DNA of 64,000 nucleotides from Chondrus crispus (Eukaryota > Rhodophyta > Florideophyceae > Gigartinales > Gigartinaceae). Below the pieces are notes generated by a model. The model saw nothing but the letters and a program-made list of their open reading frames with translations, was not told the DNA's origin and did not search any database. The stretch covers positions 25,373 to 89,372 of the forward strand of contig NW_005179259.1 in assembly GCF_000350225.1 (NCBI RefSeq). The letters run 5' to 3'. Positions 22,833 to 32,014 of the stretch are shown piece by piece; the stretch's first letter is position 1; the number at the start of each line of letters is the position of its first letter. Position numbers and translations under genes: made by a program.

Positions 22833-24857
22833 TCAGCGTTTTCCTGCATTCTTGACCGGTCTTCCACGGGGTAGGGGAATGGCCTTGGGAACCTGTAGAT
22901 TGTTACCAGACACAACCATTCTCTTTGCGGCTAATATAACATCATCCACATCGCTCTGGTGAGGAAGAGCAAAAAACACATTCTCGTACTGTGCTCTCCA
23001 TGACACTGTTAGATGTTTGCGGTCGATAAACTTGTGCAAGTTTGCACTTCCATACTTTTCACAAATAACAGCGACTCCGTGATAGCATGGGAAGCCCGAA
23101 CTACGTCGAGAATACGCACAACAATCTGGTGGGACTTGGGATTCACCGCTCAAATTGACGATGCGTGTTGAAGATCCATCTACTTGACTACGTACTGTAG
23201 CCGCAATTTGCGGAGATCCGTCTAGAAATTCCACAGAGAGCTGATAGGCTCGCGATCGCTGTATGAGTGATGCGAGGTGCTTCTCAATGTACGGGGGGAC
23301 AGGATTTTTGCAGGACAGTGCGTCAGCTTGACGTCTCAAAAGCCCGGCTCTTTGAGTAAGTAAAACGGTTGTTATCATTTTTTGAGGTTCCACACTTCGT
23401 ATGTTATTGCGCAATGCGGCAGCCATCTGGCTCTCCGCCCCTTGTGATGTGCCAATAAGATCGTGAAGGTTTGAAAAGGCAAAGTACAGTTCAGAATCGT
23501 CGAATTTGCCGAGGTATTGTCTCTGATCAACGCTATATTCTGAGCGTATGTCGTTAACCATTTCAATTGTCGGCGCATATACCGCCTTTTCATACAAATG
23601 CAGTCCGACAGCTTTCTCTGCCCCACGTAGCTTAGCCCCAAGATTTTTCTTGACATGTATCGGATCCAGAAAGATACGAGCATGCTGAAAACATTCCCTA
23701 TATGCCCTGTCAATAGACTTTTCTTGGTCAACGATAGTAGTTCGAGAAGGTACATCGAATCCATCGATAGCTGCACATGCTTGAAAGATACTCCGCCACG
23801 TTTCGAGACACTCTGGACCGACAAAATGACCAAACACCAACGGAAAAAGGTGGTTGTTACAGTCATACGCAACCACTTCAAATGTAGTTCCGTATGACTG
23901 AGAACCGACGCCATCGCAATGTGCAGCATCAGCTGCACAAGTAGTCCTTCCCGTCGCACAGATGTGCTTCGCGACAGAGGGTACAAATACAAAGCCTCCA
24001 TAGTACCGCCCATGCTCATCAATATATGAGCAATCTACGACATCCGCATTGAACAATTCCTCGTCAGGAATAGTTTTGGCTCTCTTGCACTGAGCAAAAA
24101 TATGACGCGCTGCCTTCAGCCTTTGCTCCTTCATCTCTAATCCGTTTAGTATAAAAATTTTGACAGTGTGTCCAACGTCCTCCAGGAGCTTCGCGTAGCC
24201 ATCCATGGCTGCCATGTTGACAGGCCTTGATATTGTTAAGTGTCTCATTAACTCACGGCGTATGCTACGATAGTGAGTGTAGGATGGTTGGCGCTGGTAA
24301 ATTCCTTTTGCTTTCACCACGGCAGCGATGGCCCTGGAATTTATATTTGGTATGTTCGAGGTTTCTTCTAAAATGGCCCTCGCGACTTGTTTCGCAGTAT
24401 AAGCGGGTGCACAGTACTGCTTGGCACGCGCTGCGCGCCTTGATGACGGACTTGACCCAGGAACTGGAAGCTCTTGCCCAAAACACTCATTATTATGTTC
24501 CTGGTGTTTATTGAGCTTCCAGTTCCCGGACTTAGGCTGCCAGTTGAAAGCAATGACCGCATTGCAACGCTTATTACGGCAGCTCATTTGTACTTTAGTC
24601 GTGGTTTGGTGAATATTGACCCCTTTCTGCACAGCAAGGTGTGCAGTGTGAGCCCTTATGAGCTGCTCACACTTCCATCTGGCATTGAAAGACATCCCAA
24701 TCACTGGGCAGACAGGTATGACCCTTCTTGGTTTCCATGTCCTAGAAGCCAGTCTCTCTGCGCGTAGAGCCAAATTTTGCCCGCTGTACCGCTCTTTGTT
24801 TGGATGCACGTTTTTGCTGCCTTCTTTTTGAAAGTGCAGAAGTATTTCCTGGGACAA
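22833..24857 (-). CDS. MULE transposase, main domain
   Basis: 674 residues open. An N-terminal zinc/FLYWCH-like region (MSCRNKRCNAVIAFNW ... NKHQEHNNEC) is followed by the MULE DDE domain: AADAAHCDGVGSQSYG (first Asp), FGHFVGPECLETWRSIF (W motif), TTIVDQEKSIDRAYRECF (second Asp) and LDPIHVKKNLG (His/N motif). Near the C-terminus is a SWIM-type zinc finger (CCAYSRRSSGFPCYHGVAV; CxC-like then CxH). MULE transposases cut and paste with 9-bp duplications. The usual start lies upstream in another frame (24742-25697), so this ORF begins after a frame break. The domain itself looks complete. Confidence 0.85.
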   Translation of the reverse strand: MSQEILLHFQKEGSKNVHPNKERYSGQNLALRAERLASRTWKPRRVIPVCPVIGMSFNARWKCEQLIRAHTAHLAVQKGVNIHQTTTKVQMSCRNKRCNAVIAFNWQPKSGNWKLNKHQEHNNECFGQELPVPGSSPSSRRAARAKQYCAPAYTAKQVARAILEETSNIPNINSRAIAAVVKAKGIYQRQPSYTHYRSIRRELMRHLTISRPVNMAAMDGYAKLLEDVGHTVKIFILNGLEMKEQRLKAARHIFAQCKRAKTIPDEELFNADVVDCSYIDEHGRYYGGFVFVPSVAKHICATGRTTCAADAAHCDGVGSQSYGTTFEVVAYDCNNHLFPLVFGHFVGPECLETWRSIFQACAAIDGFDVPSRTTIVDQEKSIDRAYRECFQHARIFLDPIHVKKNLGAKLRGAEKAVGLHLYEKAVYAPTIEMVNDIRSEYSVDQRQYLGKFDDSELYFAFSNLHDLIGTSQGAESQMAAALRNNIRSVEPQKMITTVLLTQRAGLLRRQADALSCKNPVPPYIEKHLASLIQRSRAYQLSVEFLDGSPQIAATVRSQVDGSSTRIVNLSGESQVPPDCCAYSRRSSGFPCYHGVAVICEKYGSANLHKFIDRKHLTVSWRAQYENVFFALPHQSDVDDVILAAKRMVVSGNNLQVPKAIPLPRGRPVKNAGKR

Positions 24858-25697
24858 GTTCTTGAGGACTGTCAGGATTCGTGTTTGTAGCTATTTCTAC
24901 GGGCACCTCCTCCTCATCGCTGAGACGGGAGTCGGTATATTCTCCCATGTAGTCAACTGGGTCAAATGAATCACTATCACAATCGTCGACAGGATCACCA
25001 AAATCAGAACACGTCTCATCCTCTAATGTGCTATTTTGTTCATCACTGCCTTCTTTCCCAGGAAAATCACTACTTTCACTGTCGTCCTTATTCTGCTCTG
25101 GAGCAAATTCTGGTGCATATTCTGGTGCATCGTGCTCAGGAGCTGCCCTGGCCTCATGCCCTGTATTAGAGTTGGGGGTGGGACTAGAGTTGGGGGTGGG
25201 ATGCGAAGATTCAGTTGGATGCGGTGCGGTGCTGCTGGAGGGCGCAGATCAGACGCCATCTTGTGTGGATTCCGCGTGCATTGTTTCTTGACGCCTTGAT
25301 TCCTCCACTTCCTCCCGTTCCATCTGCAGCTTCATTTCGTGATTCCGCACATGTCGCTCTTTCGGTGTGGAGCAGCGGGTAAACCTAACCCTTGTTGATA
25401 TATTGAAGTTGTCTGAACGATTCACAGAGAACTGGTTCTGCAAAATAGTCTCACATGCTTCTTCTGTATTGACTGTTCAATAGCTCGAGAAAGAATACTC
25501 ATGCACCGCTGTGCCCCACGCTTGTCTTTGTCACCAACGCGGTCTGGATGTACAAGAAGCGCCAACCTGCGATAGCTTCGTTTTATGGCCTTTACCGACG
25601 ACCCGACGGAAAAGATATTCACCAGAGGGGTTACGTCGATCTCAACTGTAGACAAATGACGAAGCGCGAGGACGGTTTCTTGAGAAATCGTGGACAT
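24742..25697 (-). pseudogene. MULE N-terminal part with J-domain-like segment
   Basis: From ATG 25697: 91 residues including AIKRSYRRLALLVHPDRVGD, a J-domain helix II plus HPD motif and DR extension, then MSILSRAIEQ. The frame changes near 25460 to a reading that runs ILQNQFSVNRSDN ... MEREEVEESRRQE. It meets a TGA at 25249-25251 and continues in the same frame as a Pro/Ser-rich then acidic stretch (DDSESSDFPG, DPVDDCDSDSFD) and a basic tail (KRRQQKRASKQRA), ending at 24742 where the transposase ORF overlaps it in another frame. J-domains stimulate Hsp70. Finding one fused upstream of a MULE transposase is unexpected. Introns could replace some of the frame changes. Confidence 0.6.
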
Positions 25698-25734
25698 TTT
25701 GGGGAAGACAAGGGACAGAGTAGATACGAGCTCA

Positions 25735-26050
25735 AGGGGGGGGAATAGGGGGGCGACTTTGCGAGGAAAAAGGCGACAATGGCACTTTGAGAAATTTCTG
25801 GGGGCGATTTGAGTCCTTTTGAAAAAAGTTGAGGGCGATTCTCACCTTGAGTCCAGTCACAGTAGGGCGACAGTGAAAAAGTGACATCAAGTCGCCCCCC
25901 TCTCTTGAACATTATCGAAACCCGCCCTACTGTATCTTGATATGTTGTCAAATCGCCCCCCCCGATACTCAAGAAAACCCAAAATCGCCCCCCTCTATGC
26001 TAAGAAAAACACCTTGCCGCCCCCTAACGACAAAATGACCCTAAAGTTTA
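25735..26050. repeat. MULE right terminal repeat and GGGGGCGA array
   Basis: Mirror of the left array. GGGGGCGA-type motifs lie forward between 25750 and 25870, then reversed (TCGCCCCCC) between 25890 and 26000, so orientation flips inside this end, unlike at the left. Confidence 0.8.
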
Positions 26051-26090
26051 ATGTCAAGGATTAATATCAAACTGTCCAAAGAACAAGGTA

Positions 26091-26631
26091 CAGGGGGGGT
26101 CTCTTAATTAGTGCACTTTTAGTTAGTGCACATTGGACTTTAATGCACCCTCTGATAGCTTGGCACGACTTTGTACAGGTGTACACGTATGTTCACGCGA
26201 GCACAATGGTCGTCGCCGTCCGTAGAGAGCGGGTTCCATTCTTTTACAGATCCCAGCAACCTCATGCATCTTCGAACAACTAATCACACAATGAGCACAA
26301 CTGAACCAGCATCCAGGGCGTCAAGAACCCGCCTTACCCTTTCGCAAAAAGAGGAGGTGCTGCGGCGACTTTCACAGGCCTTTGCGCAGGCAGAGCGATA
26401 TTGTGAGGAGGTGCGTGTTACGGAGGCGTCCTATCATTTACGTCTTGCTAAGCGAGCGTTGAGCCGTGTCTATAATGAACACACGAAGCGTCAGCGACGG
26501 CAGGCGCTGGTAACGGAACATTTCGTTGCTCCGTAAACTACTTTTTAGCGAGCCCCTTAGATAATGCACATTGAAGATAGTGCACATAGAATGCGCATAG
26601 CACGGGGTGCACTAATTGAGGGAGTCGCCTG
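26091..26631. mobile_element. Pogo/Tigger-like TIR element, copy 2
   Basis: 541 bp flanked by TA (26089-26090 and 26632-26633). The left end starts CAGGGGGGGTCTCTTAATTA; the right, reverse-complemented, starts CAGGCGACTCCCTCAATTA. Subterminal TTAGTGCAC/TTAATGCAC motifs recur at both ends. Termini and TA duplication match the element at 3508-4010 in style but not in motif. It carries one short ORF. Confidence 0.75.
26291..26536 (+). CDS. Small helix-rich ORF in pogo-like element
   Basis: From ATG 26291 it encodes about 81 residues (an upstream ATG at 26171 would add 40). The segment RLTLSQKEEVLRRLSQAF resembles the first helices of pogo/CENP-B-type HTH domains, and helices with basic ends follow (KRALSRVYNEHTKRQRR). 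It may be the retained DNA-binding part of a transposase, able to bind the subterminal motifs, or a host-like fragment. It is open and intact but without a catalytic domain. Confidence 0.45.
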   Translation: MSTTEPASRASRTRLTLSQKEEVLRRLSQAFAQAERYCEEVRVTEASYHLRLAKRALSRVYNEHTKRQRRQALVTEHFVAP

Positions 26632-26844
26632 TACAAGTTATGAGTAGTATGATAGGGAGATTCGTGCATGAATCATCCCGGACTCTGGAAAGGGTCTCTG
26701 GACCAGCCAAACCCGTCGGCCTCTCCCGTAGTGTGGTACTATGACACAGTACCTTGTGGGAAGTGTCAGCTGTCCCTCTCTTGCATTTGACATTATTTGA
26801 TGCACCATGATGGTGCATGCATTCTAGAAGAGAGGAACTGTCTA

Positions 26845-26965
26845 GCGATTTCTGTAGTTTTCCGGTAGTCAAATCCCTACATAAAGCCTCAAAGCCCTGA
26901 GGTTCAAAAGAATAAAGAGGCATCGATCCCAAGACCTCCACGGGTTGTGGAGTGCTGGCAATAGT
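26845..26965 (+). repeat. Gypsy LTR segment, 5' copy
   Basis: 121 bp repeated at 31372-31492, containing AAAGCCTCAAAGCCC and the polyadenylation-like AATAAAG. It probably represents the R/U5 side of a longer LTR. Confidence 0.75.
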
Positions 26966-26993
26966 GATCACTAAGCCTCCTTAGGTTACGATC

Positions 26994-28058
26994 ATGAGTT
27001 TGAAAAACAATTCTGCTGTCGGGCCGCCGGTTTTTATTCCAGAGCGACATCCGGAACTAGCAGAACTTGGACGAAAGACGATTCACATTTTTTTGCGGGA
27101 GAGGGAGCGCTATCTTCTACGCGTTTCAGAGGCAGAGTCACAAGGAAGTGATTTTAAACCGGTTTCGTTGGTCTCTTCTGTCGATTTCGATTTGCTTGAA
27201 TCACTTATTGACTTAGAAACTTTCCCCGGCGTCACTACGCGGGCTGAATTGAAGGACGAAACCCTTGAGAGATGGTTAATTGCTCAAGACAACTACACGC
27301 TTGATAGTTTTACAGTTGATGAGCTTGATTCTTTCGTGCGCAAGTCAGTGCGTATTAAAACTGCTGAAACTGATCCAAAGTTACGAATAATTTCCCTCTT
27401 CACTGACTACAATACTTTCTTGCGTAGCAAGAAATTGGATAATATCAAGACGGACAACCCTAAGGCAGCTGTTCGCCATATCTGCAGTTTGCTGCGACCC
27501 CCGACGCTCCGGAGGAAAATTGAAAACGACCTGTCTTTGCACAAGTCGTCTTTAAAGAAAGACTGGAAAGGTTTTTACAAATATGTGGTTGATATGGCAG
27601 TGGCTTGTGAACAATTTGTCCCATGCAATGAAAGAGAGTATCCTTCATCTGCTTACAACCGTTCCGACTACGATAAAAATGGAAACGAGTATAACAAGCG
27701 CAGAAAACGGCCACAGAGACATACGGATCGCCGCGTACAACGGGGAAAAACTTCCAACGGGACATCTGTTGTGCCGAGCGACTTTCCTCACCCTAAATCG
27801 CGGTTTTTGTTTCGTAACGTTACGAGTGGCATAAACATGGATCCACATTCCCTAACTGACCCGCAGAAAAAACTCCCGTCGTCGTGTTTGAACACAAATA
27901 CGTGTGCAGGCGAGAGACATTTTTATCAACAAATGCCCGAAGTCGTCGCCAGAAACCAAGAAGCGCCTTTCGGAGCAATATTTACGAAACAAGCCCAAAC
28001 CATCAGGTGCCTTGAAACAGCTCACTGTCTCTGGTACGATTACAACAGAACAGAATAA
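26994..28058 (+). pseudogene. Gypsy Gag
   Basis: 354 residues from ATG 26994. It is helical in the first 230 residues (capsid-like: FLRERERYLLRVSEAES ... DPKLRIISLFTDYNTFL), then basic (NKRRKRPQRHTDRR). Near the end a knuckle is split by a frame change: this frame gives SCLNTNTCAGERHF, and the next frame supplies INKCPKSSPETKKRL. Together they resemble the C-x-C...H...C knuckle of related elements. Beyond about 27900 the reading here is out of frame and the true continuation is the ORF at 27904. Confidence 0.7.
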
Positions 28059-29481
28059 TACCCTTGCTGAGCGCCGCGACGGTCGTATCAAAGCCAAGTT
28101 GGCGGATACCATACCCGTCATTATCAATGATGATTATGGCTCCGACCATGCTGCATTATCGGAGACACACCTCAACAAATTGGCCCTCTCGGATGTTTTT
28201 GTTTCGGTCTTGCCCTTGGCAACCCCTATCACCATAGAACTAGCTGTCAAAGGCGGAGATCAGTCGATTGTAATCACGGCTGAACAGAAGGCTCGTATTT
28301 CAACTACCCTTCAGACATTGGAGGGACCCTTCAGACTACGCAATGTGGAATATATGGTGTTTAAGGAGCCTATGGACGAGGTTTTGCTGTCGAGGCCACT
28401 TCTACAGTCCCTTGGATTTAATCTCGATGATCACTTGGTACGTGTTCGCCGTCAGTACAATGATGTGGATTGCTCGCATATTTCCTTTCACGCCGACGCG
28501 AATATGGCAGCAGCATCAGACCAACATGCCGGAGCTCTGTCTCGCTTAGTTTCTAAAGAGGTCACTACACAAGCAACCTTCCTGGCTGACAGCGAGGACG
28601 ACAGTGCTGTGGCGCCTGCCAAAACAAAAAATGAACAGGAGACACCCGAGCTGGACATAATTGACGCAGGCGACCACGCTCAACAGAATGTAACCCCACA
28701 TCTGGACCGCATGTTGACCGAAACCATCGACAACGGCCTATCTTCCGCCCATGCCGAAACTTTGAAAGGTATGCTCCAACAATACGTCGACGTGTTCCGT
28801 GTCAAACTTGGTTCCGATCCACCCGTCGATGTTCCACCAATGAACATCCGCCTCAAACCTGACGCAGAGCCCGTGCGTGTGAAACTACGACGATATGCGC
28901 CACCCCAAGCAGCCTTTCTTCGCCACAAAGTTGCTGAATTGGAACGATTGGGGCTTGTGCGACGTAACAGTGAGGGCTCGTGGGCATGCGCCCCTCTCAT
29001 TGTACCCAAGCACGGACCGGAACAATTCCGATTCACTACAGATTTGCGACCTGTCAACAAAGTTACCCTGGCACATGCCTGGCCCATGCCCGACCTTGAA
29101 ACAGTGATCTCTCGATTAGCCGGGAAGACATGTTTTGCTGCCATCGATTTGTGTCAAGGATACTGGCAACTGCCTCTCGCTGCGGAATCGCAGGAGTGCC
29201 AAAGTTTCATCACGCCTGATGGCGTATACACCCCTACTCGTGTCATGCATGGGCAGAGAAACGCTGTGGCTTACTGTCAAAGTTCAGTACAACTGATCTG
29301 CCATGATATCTCGGACAAGCTACTTCTTTGGCTCAACGACATGCTTTTTCACGCCAAAGACGCAACTGAAATTTTGGATACTCTCAAAAGTTTTTCCAGC
29401 TCTGTCAGAGTCGAGGACTCAAGCTACATGCATCCAAATGCAAACTTTTCCTGTGCGAAGTCAAGTGGTGTGGACGGTTAA
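27904..29481 (+). pseudogene. Gypsy Pol, protease and reverse transcriptase part
   Basis: 525 residues. Protease-like YGSDHAALSETHLNKL lies near residue 80. The RT starts around residue 320 (RLKPDAEPVRVKLRRYAPP), with FRFTTDLRPVNK, FAAIDLCQGYWQLPL and LLLWLNDMLFHAKD. The catalytic pair, normally xxDD, reads LND, so the first metal-binding Asp is lost. After about 29390 the frame is wrong; another frame gives KLHASKCKLFLCEVKW. Non-functional. Confidence 0.8.
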
Positions 29482-29501
29482 TCAGCGACACAGGGGTACG
29501 C

Positions 29502-31427
29502 ATGGACCCTGCTCGCCTACAGGCTTTGCTAGACATGCCCCATCCACAAAAAGGTGATGAGCTGCAACAATTCGCCTGTGCCGCTAACTGGATGCGCGCG
29601 GGTATTCCAGAGTTCACGACTTTGATGGCCCCTTTAATTGCACTTTTGGGAAACGTTTATAACAAGGCAGGTGGTCGGACGAAGCGGCGTGCCTCTAAGA
29701 TCAAGCTGGGAGACGTCGGATGGGCTGAGGTACATTCCCAAGCTTTTAGCAACGCCAAGGACGCTCTTGCGCATTCCGTCACTCTCGCTCACCCAGACGC
29801 TTCGAAACTGTTATGTTTATTCACCGATGCCAGCGACAAGCATTGGTCCGGTGTACTAAGGCAGATCGCGCCGTGCGAGTTGGACCTACCGGTGGCAGAA
29901 CAAAAACACTCTCCGCTCGCTTTCCTTTCTGGTTCTTTTAAAGACGCCAGCTCGCGCTGGTCTACACCCGAAAAGGAAGCGGCAGCAATCATTTTTAGCG
30001 TTGAGCGCCTCGACTACCTCCTCATGCGCCCACAAGGTTTTCATCTGTTCCCTGATCACAGCAATCTTGTTTTCATGTTCAACCCCGAGTACTGTGCAGC
30101 ACGGATGACAAAAGCCAACTTGGGCAAGATACAACGTTGGGGTATGACTCTAGCTAATTTCAGCTACACCATCATACATATATCCGGAGAAGAAAACTGC
30201 TGGGCTGATCTTTTGTCACGCTGGGGATCGGAGCCAGAAAACACTCGTAACCAAGCGGTGGAAGTCCAACATCTGCGCATTGCTGCACTCTTCCAAGCTC
30301 CCTTTGCCCCCGATTACGACCCAGATTTCACATGGCCGTCCACGGCCGACATTTTTGCCGCACAACAGGCAATTACGGATGAAGACAAATCCGATTTTAG
30401 TTTGACCTTGAGTGGTGGTTTACTTAAGACTCGAGACGGTTCCATCTTCATTCCGGCTACCTGCACCCATTTACAACTGCGTATCTGCGTCATTGGTCAC
30501 TGCGGTCGTGCTGGTCATCGGGCGTTTGAAAGTACACACAGTTCTATCAAAGAACATTATTTTTGGAACACCATGCATGCGGACATCTCATCTTTCTGTC
30601 GTTCGTGTCTGCATTGTGTCGCGACAGTCGCAGGGAAAAGTGTCCCTCGCCCGTATGACCATGCACTTCATTCCGATAAGCCCAACGAGATCATTCATTT
30701 TGACTTCTTGTATATGGGGGACAGTGTGACTGCGCACAAATACGCTTTAATCATCAAGGATGACGCCTCGATGTATACGTGGTTACAACTCGCTACAGAA
30801 ACAGACGCTGAGTCAGCTGTCAACGCTCTGCTTAACTGGTTCGCAGCCTTCGGTGTCTCGCCAGTATGGATCTCTGATAGAGGTAGCCATTTCAAAAATA
30901 TCCTTATGGATAAGGTTAATCGCGCGCTTCATGCCCACCATCACTTTACCACACCCAACACACCTCAAGCAAATGGTACAGTAGAAAGAGTTTGCCGCGA
31001 AGTCCTTCGAACTTGCCGTGCCCTTCTTTCAGAATTCCGTATGCAAGAAAAAGAATGGCCGTACATTCTTCCGATCATTCAATCCGTTTTGAACCACGCG
31101 AAGGTCGCGAGTCTTGGTCACCGTGCGCCTATTACAGTGTTCTCTGGTTTACCACAGGACAACCCTCTCAGCCTTATCGTTCCCCCAACACACTCAAAGC
31201 CCAAATCTCTCGATTCAATCAAGCTTTTACGGTGCATACGTACTGACGCTCTTCTTGAATCGTTGGAATCCTTGCATCAAGACGTGGCCGCCCGAAGGAC
31301 CAAACGCAGAGAGGCCTCCATCAACGCACACAATCGAAAGACCAATGTGCAACACGCAAACTTCTCTGTTGGCGACTTCTGTAGTTTTCCGGTAGTCAAA
31401 TCCCTACATAAAGCCTCAAAGCCCTGA
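29502..31427 (+). pseudogene. Gypsy Pol, RNase H and integrase part
   Basis: 641 residues continuing the preceding ORF in a different frame: end of the RT (MDPARLQALLDMPHPQKG), RNase H (LCLFTDASDKHWSGVL), the HHCC zinc domain (GHCGRAGHRAF ... CRSCLHC) and the integrase core (IIHFDFLYMGD, WISDRGSHFK, PQANGTVERVCREVL), with the three acidic positions present. It ends GDFCSFPVVKSLHK, which is LTR sequence read through a deletion junction. The chromodomain seen in the sister copy (943-1185) is therefore absent. Confidence 0.85.
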
Positions 31428-31492
31428 GGTTCAAAAGAATAAAGAGGCATCGATCCCAAGACCTCCACGGGTTGTGGAGTGCTGGCAATAGT
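31372..31492 (+). repeat. Gypsy LTR segment, 3' copy (5'-truncated)
   Basis: Matches 26845-26965 base for base apart from C for T near its start. Fused directly to pol. Confidence 0.75.
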
Positions 31493-31639
31493 AGTAACTT
31501 TACCATCTTTGCTCGTATACTCTTTTACAGTAAAGTTTACTTAACATCTTACAACAGTACACGTCGGATGGAAGACGACCCCATCTCGGCACCAATCTCT
31601 CACACCGTGCAATAACACTAGTCTAGCCCTGTGCTCAAA

Positions 31640-31925
31640 ATCTGGGAGAACTTTTGACTTGCAAAAATAGAAAATCTTTCCCCTGTCATTTTGTTTCAAA
31701 CCAATATCGGTTTGGAGCTGCGCGCTCGAATACCCCAGTGGATATGCAGCTACAAACGAAGCGCCTGGTATTGCAGACGGGGAGGGATGGAGTTATGGTC
31801 ACCTAAACTTTTTTTGGGAGAAAAAGTGGGAGAAGCTCTCCCAACGACCGTGGGAGAAACTCTCCCAACGACCGTGGGAGAGTTCTCCCAATTCTGGGAG
31901 AACTCTCCCAATTCTAGGATCCTTC
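31640..31925. repeat. Left GGGAGA motif cluster
   Basis: Two 24-bp tandem units (31826-31849 and 31850-31873; GTGGGAGAARCTCTCCCAAC then GACC) are followed by a perfect inverted repeat: 15-bp arms at 31876-31890 and 31895-31909 with a 4-base spacer. Each unit is itself a small GGGAGA/TCTCCC palindrome. Confidence 0.8.
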
Positions 31926-32014
31926 TCCCTAGTTTGCAAGATATGTACAATGAAATGCGCATTGTCCGTCACCCCTTTCGTGCTCTAACCGTTACAATTC
32001 TGATGCTCATTTAT

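Larger units (their letters stand above)
22377..26050 (-). mobile_element. Mutator-like element (MULE) with subterminal motif arrays
   Basis: The terminal inverted repeats are about 70 bp. The left begins TAAAGTTTAGG; the right, reverse-complemented, begins TAAACTTTAGG. Both then carry GGTGTTTTTCTTA and a GGGGGGCGATT block. About 300 bp at each end consist of recurring GGGGGCGA motifs. The minus-strand coding region encodes a MULE transposase with extra N-terminal parts. No 9-bp target duplication is evident, so the exact ends may be off by a few bases or the element may be old. Confidence 0.85.
26845..31492 (+). mobile_element. Decayed Ty3/gypsy element, family as at 1-1185
   Basis: Bounded by two 121-bp direct repeats (26845-26965 and 31372-31492) that contain an AATAAAG signal and differ at one visible position. 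Between them are gag (26994) and pol to 31427. The pol ORF runs directly into the right repeat: after VGDF the frame reads LTR sequence. So the right repeat is a 5'-truncated LTR joined to pol by a deletion, with GCGA.TTCTG at the junction. The left LTR probably extends further upstream. Orientation plus. The repeats do not end in a clear TG...CA and no target duplication is seen. Confidence 0.8.
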
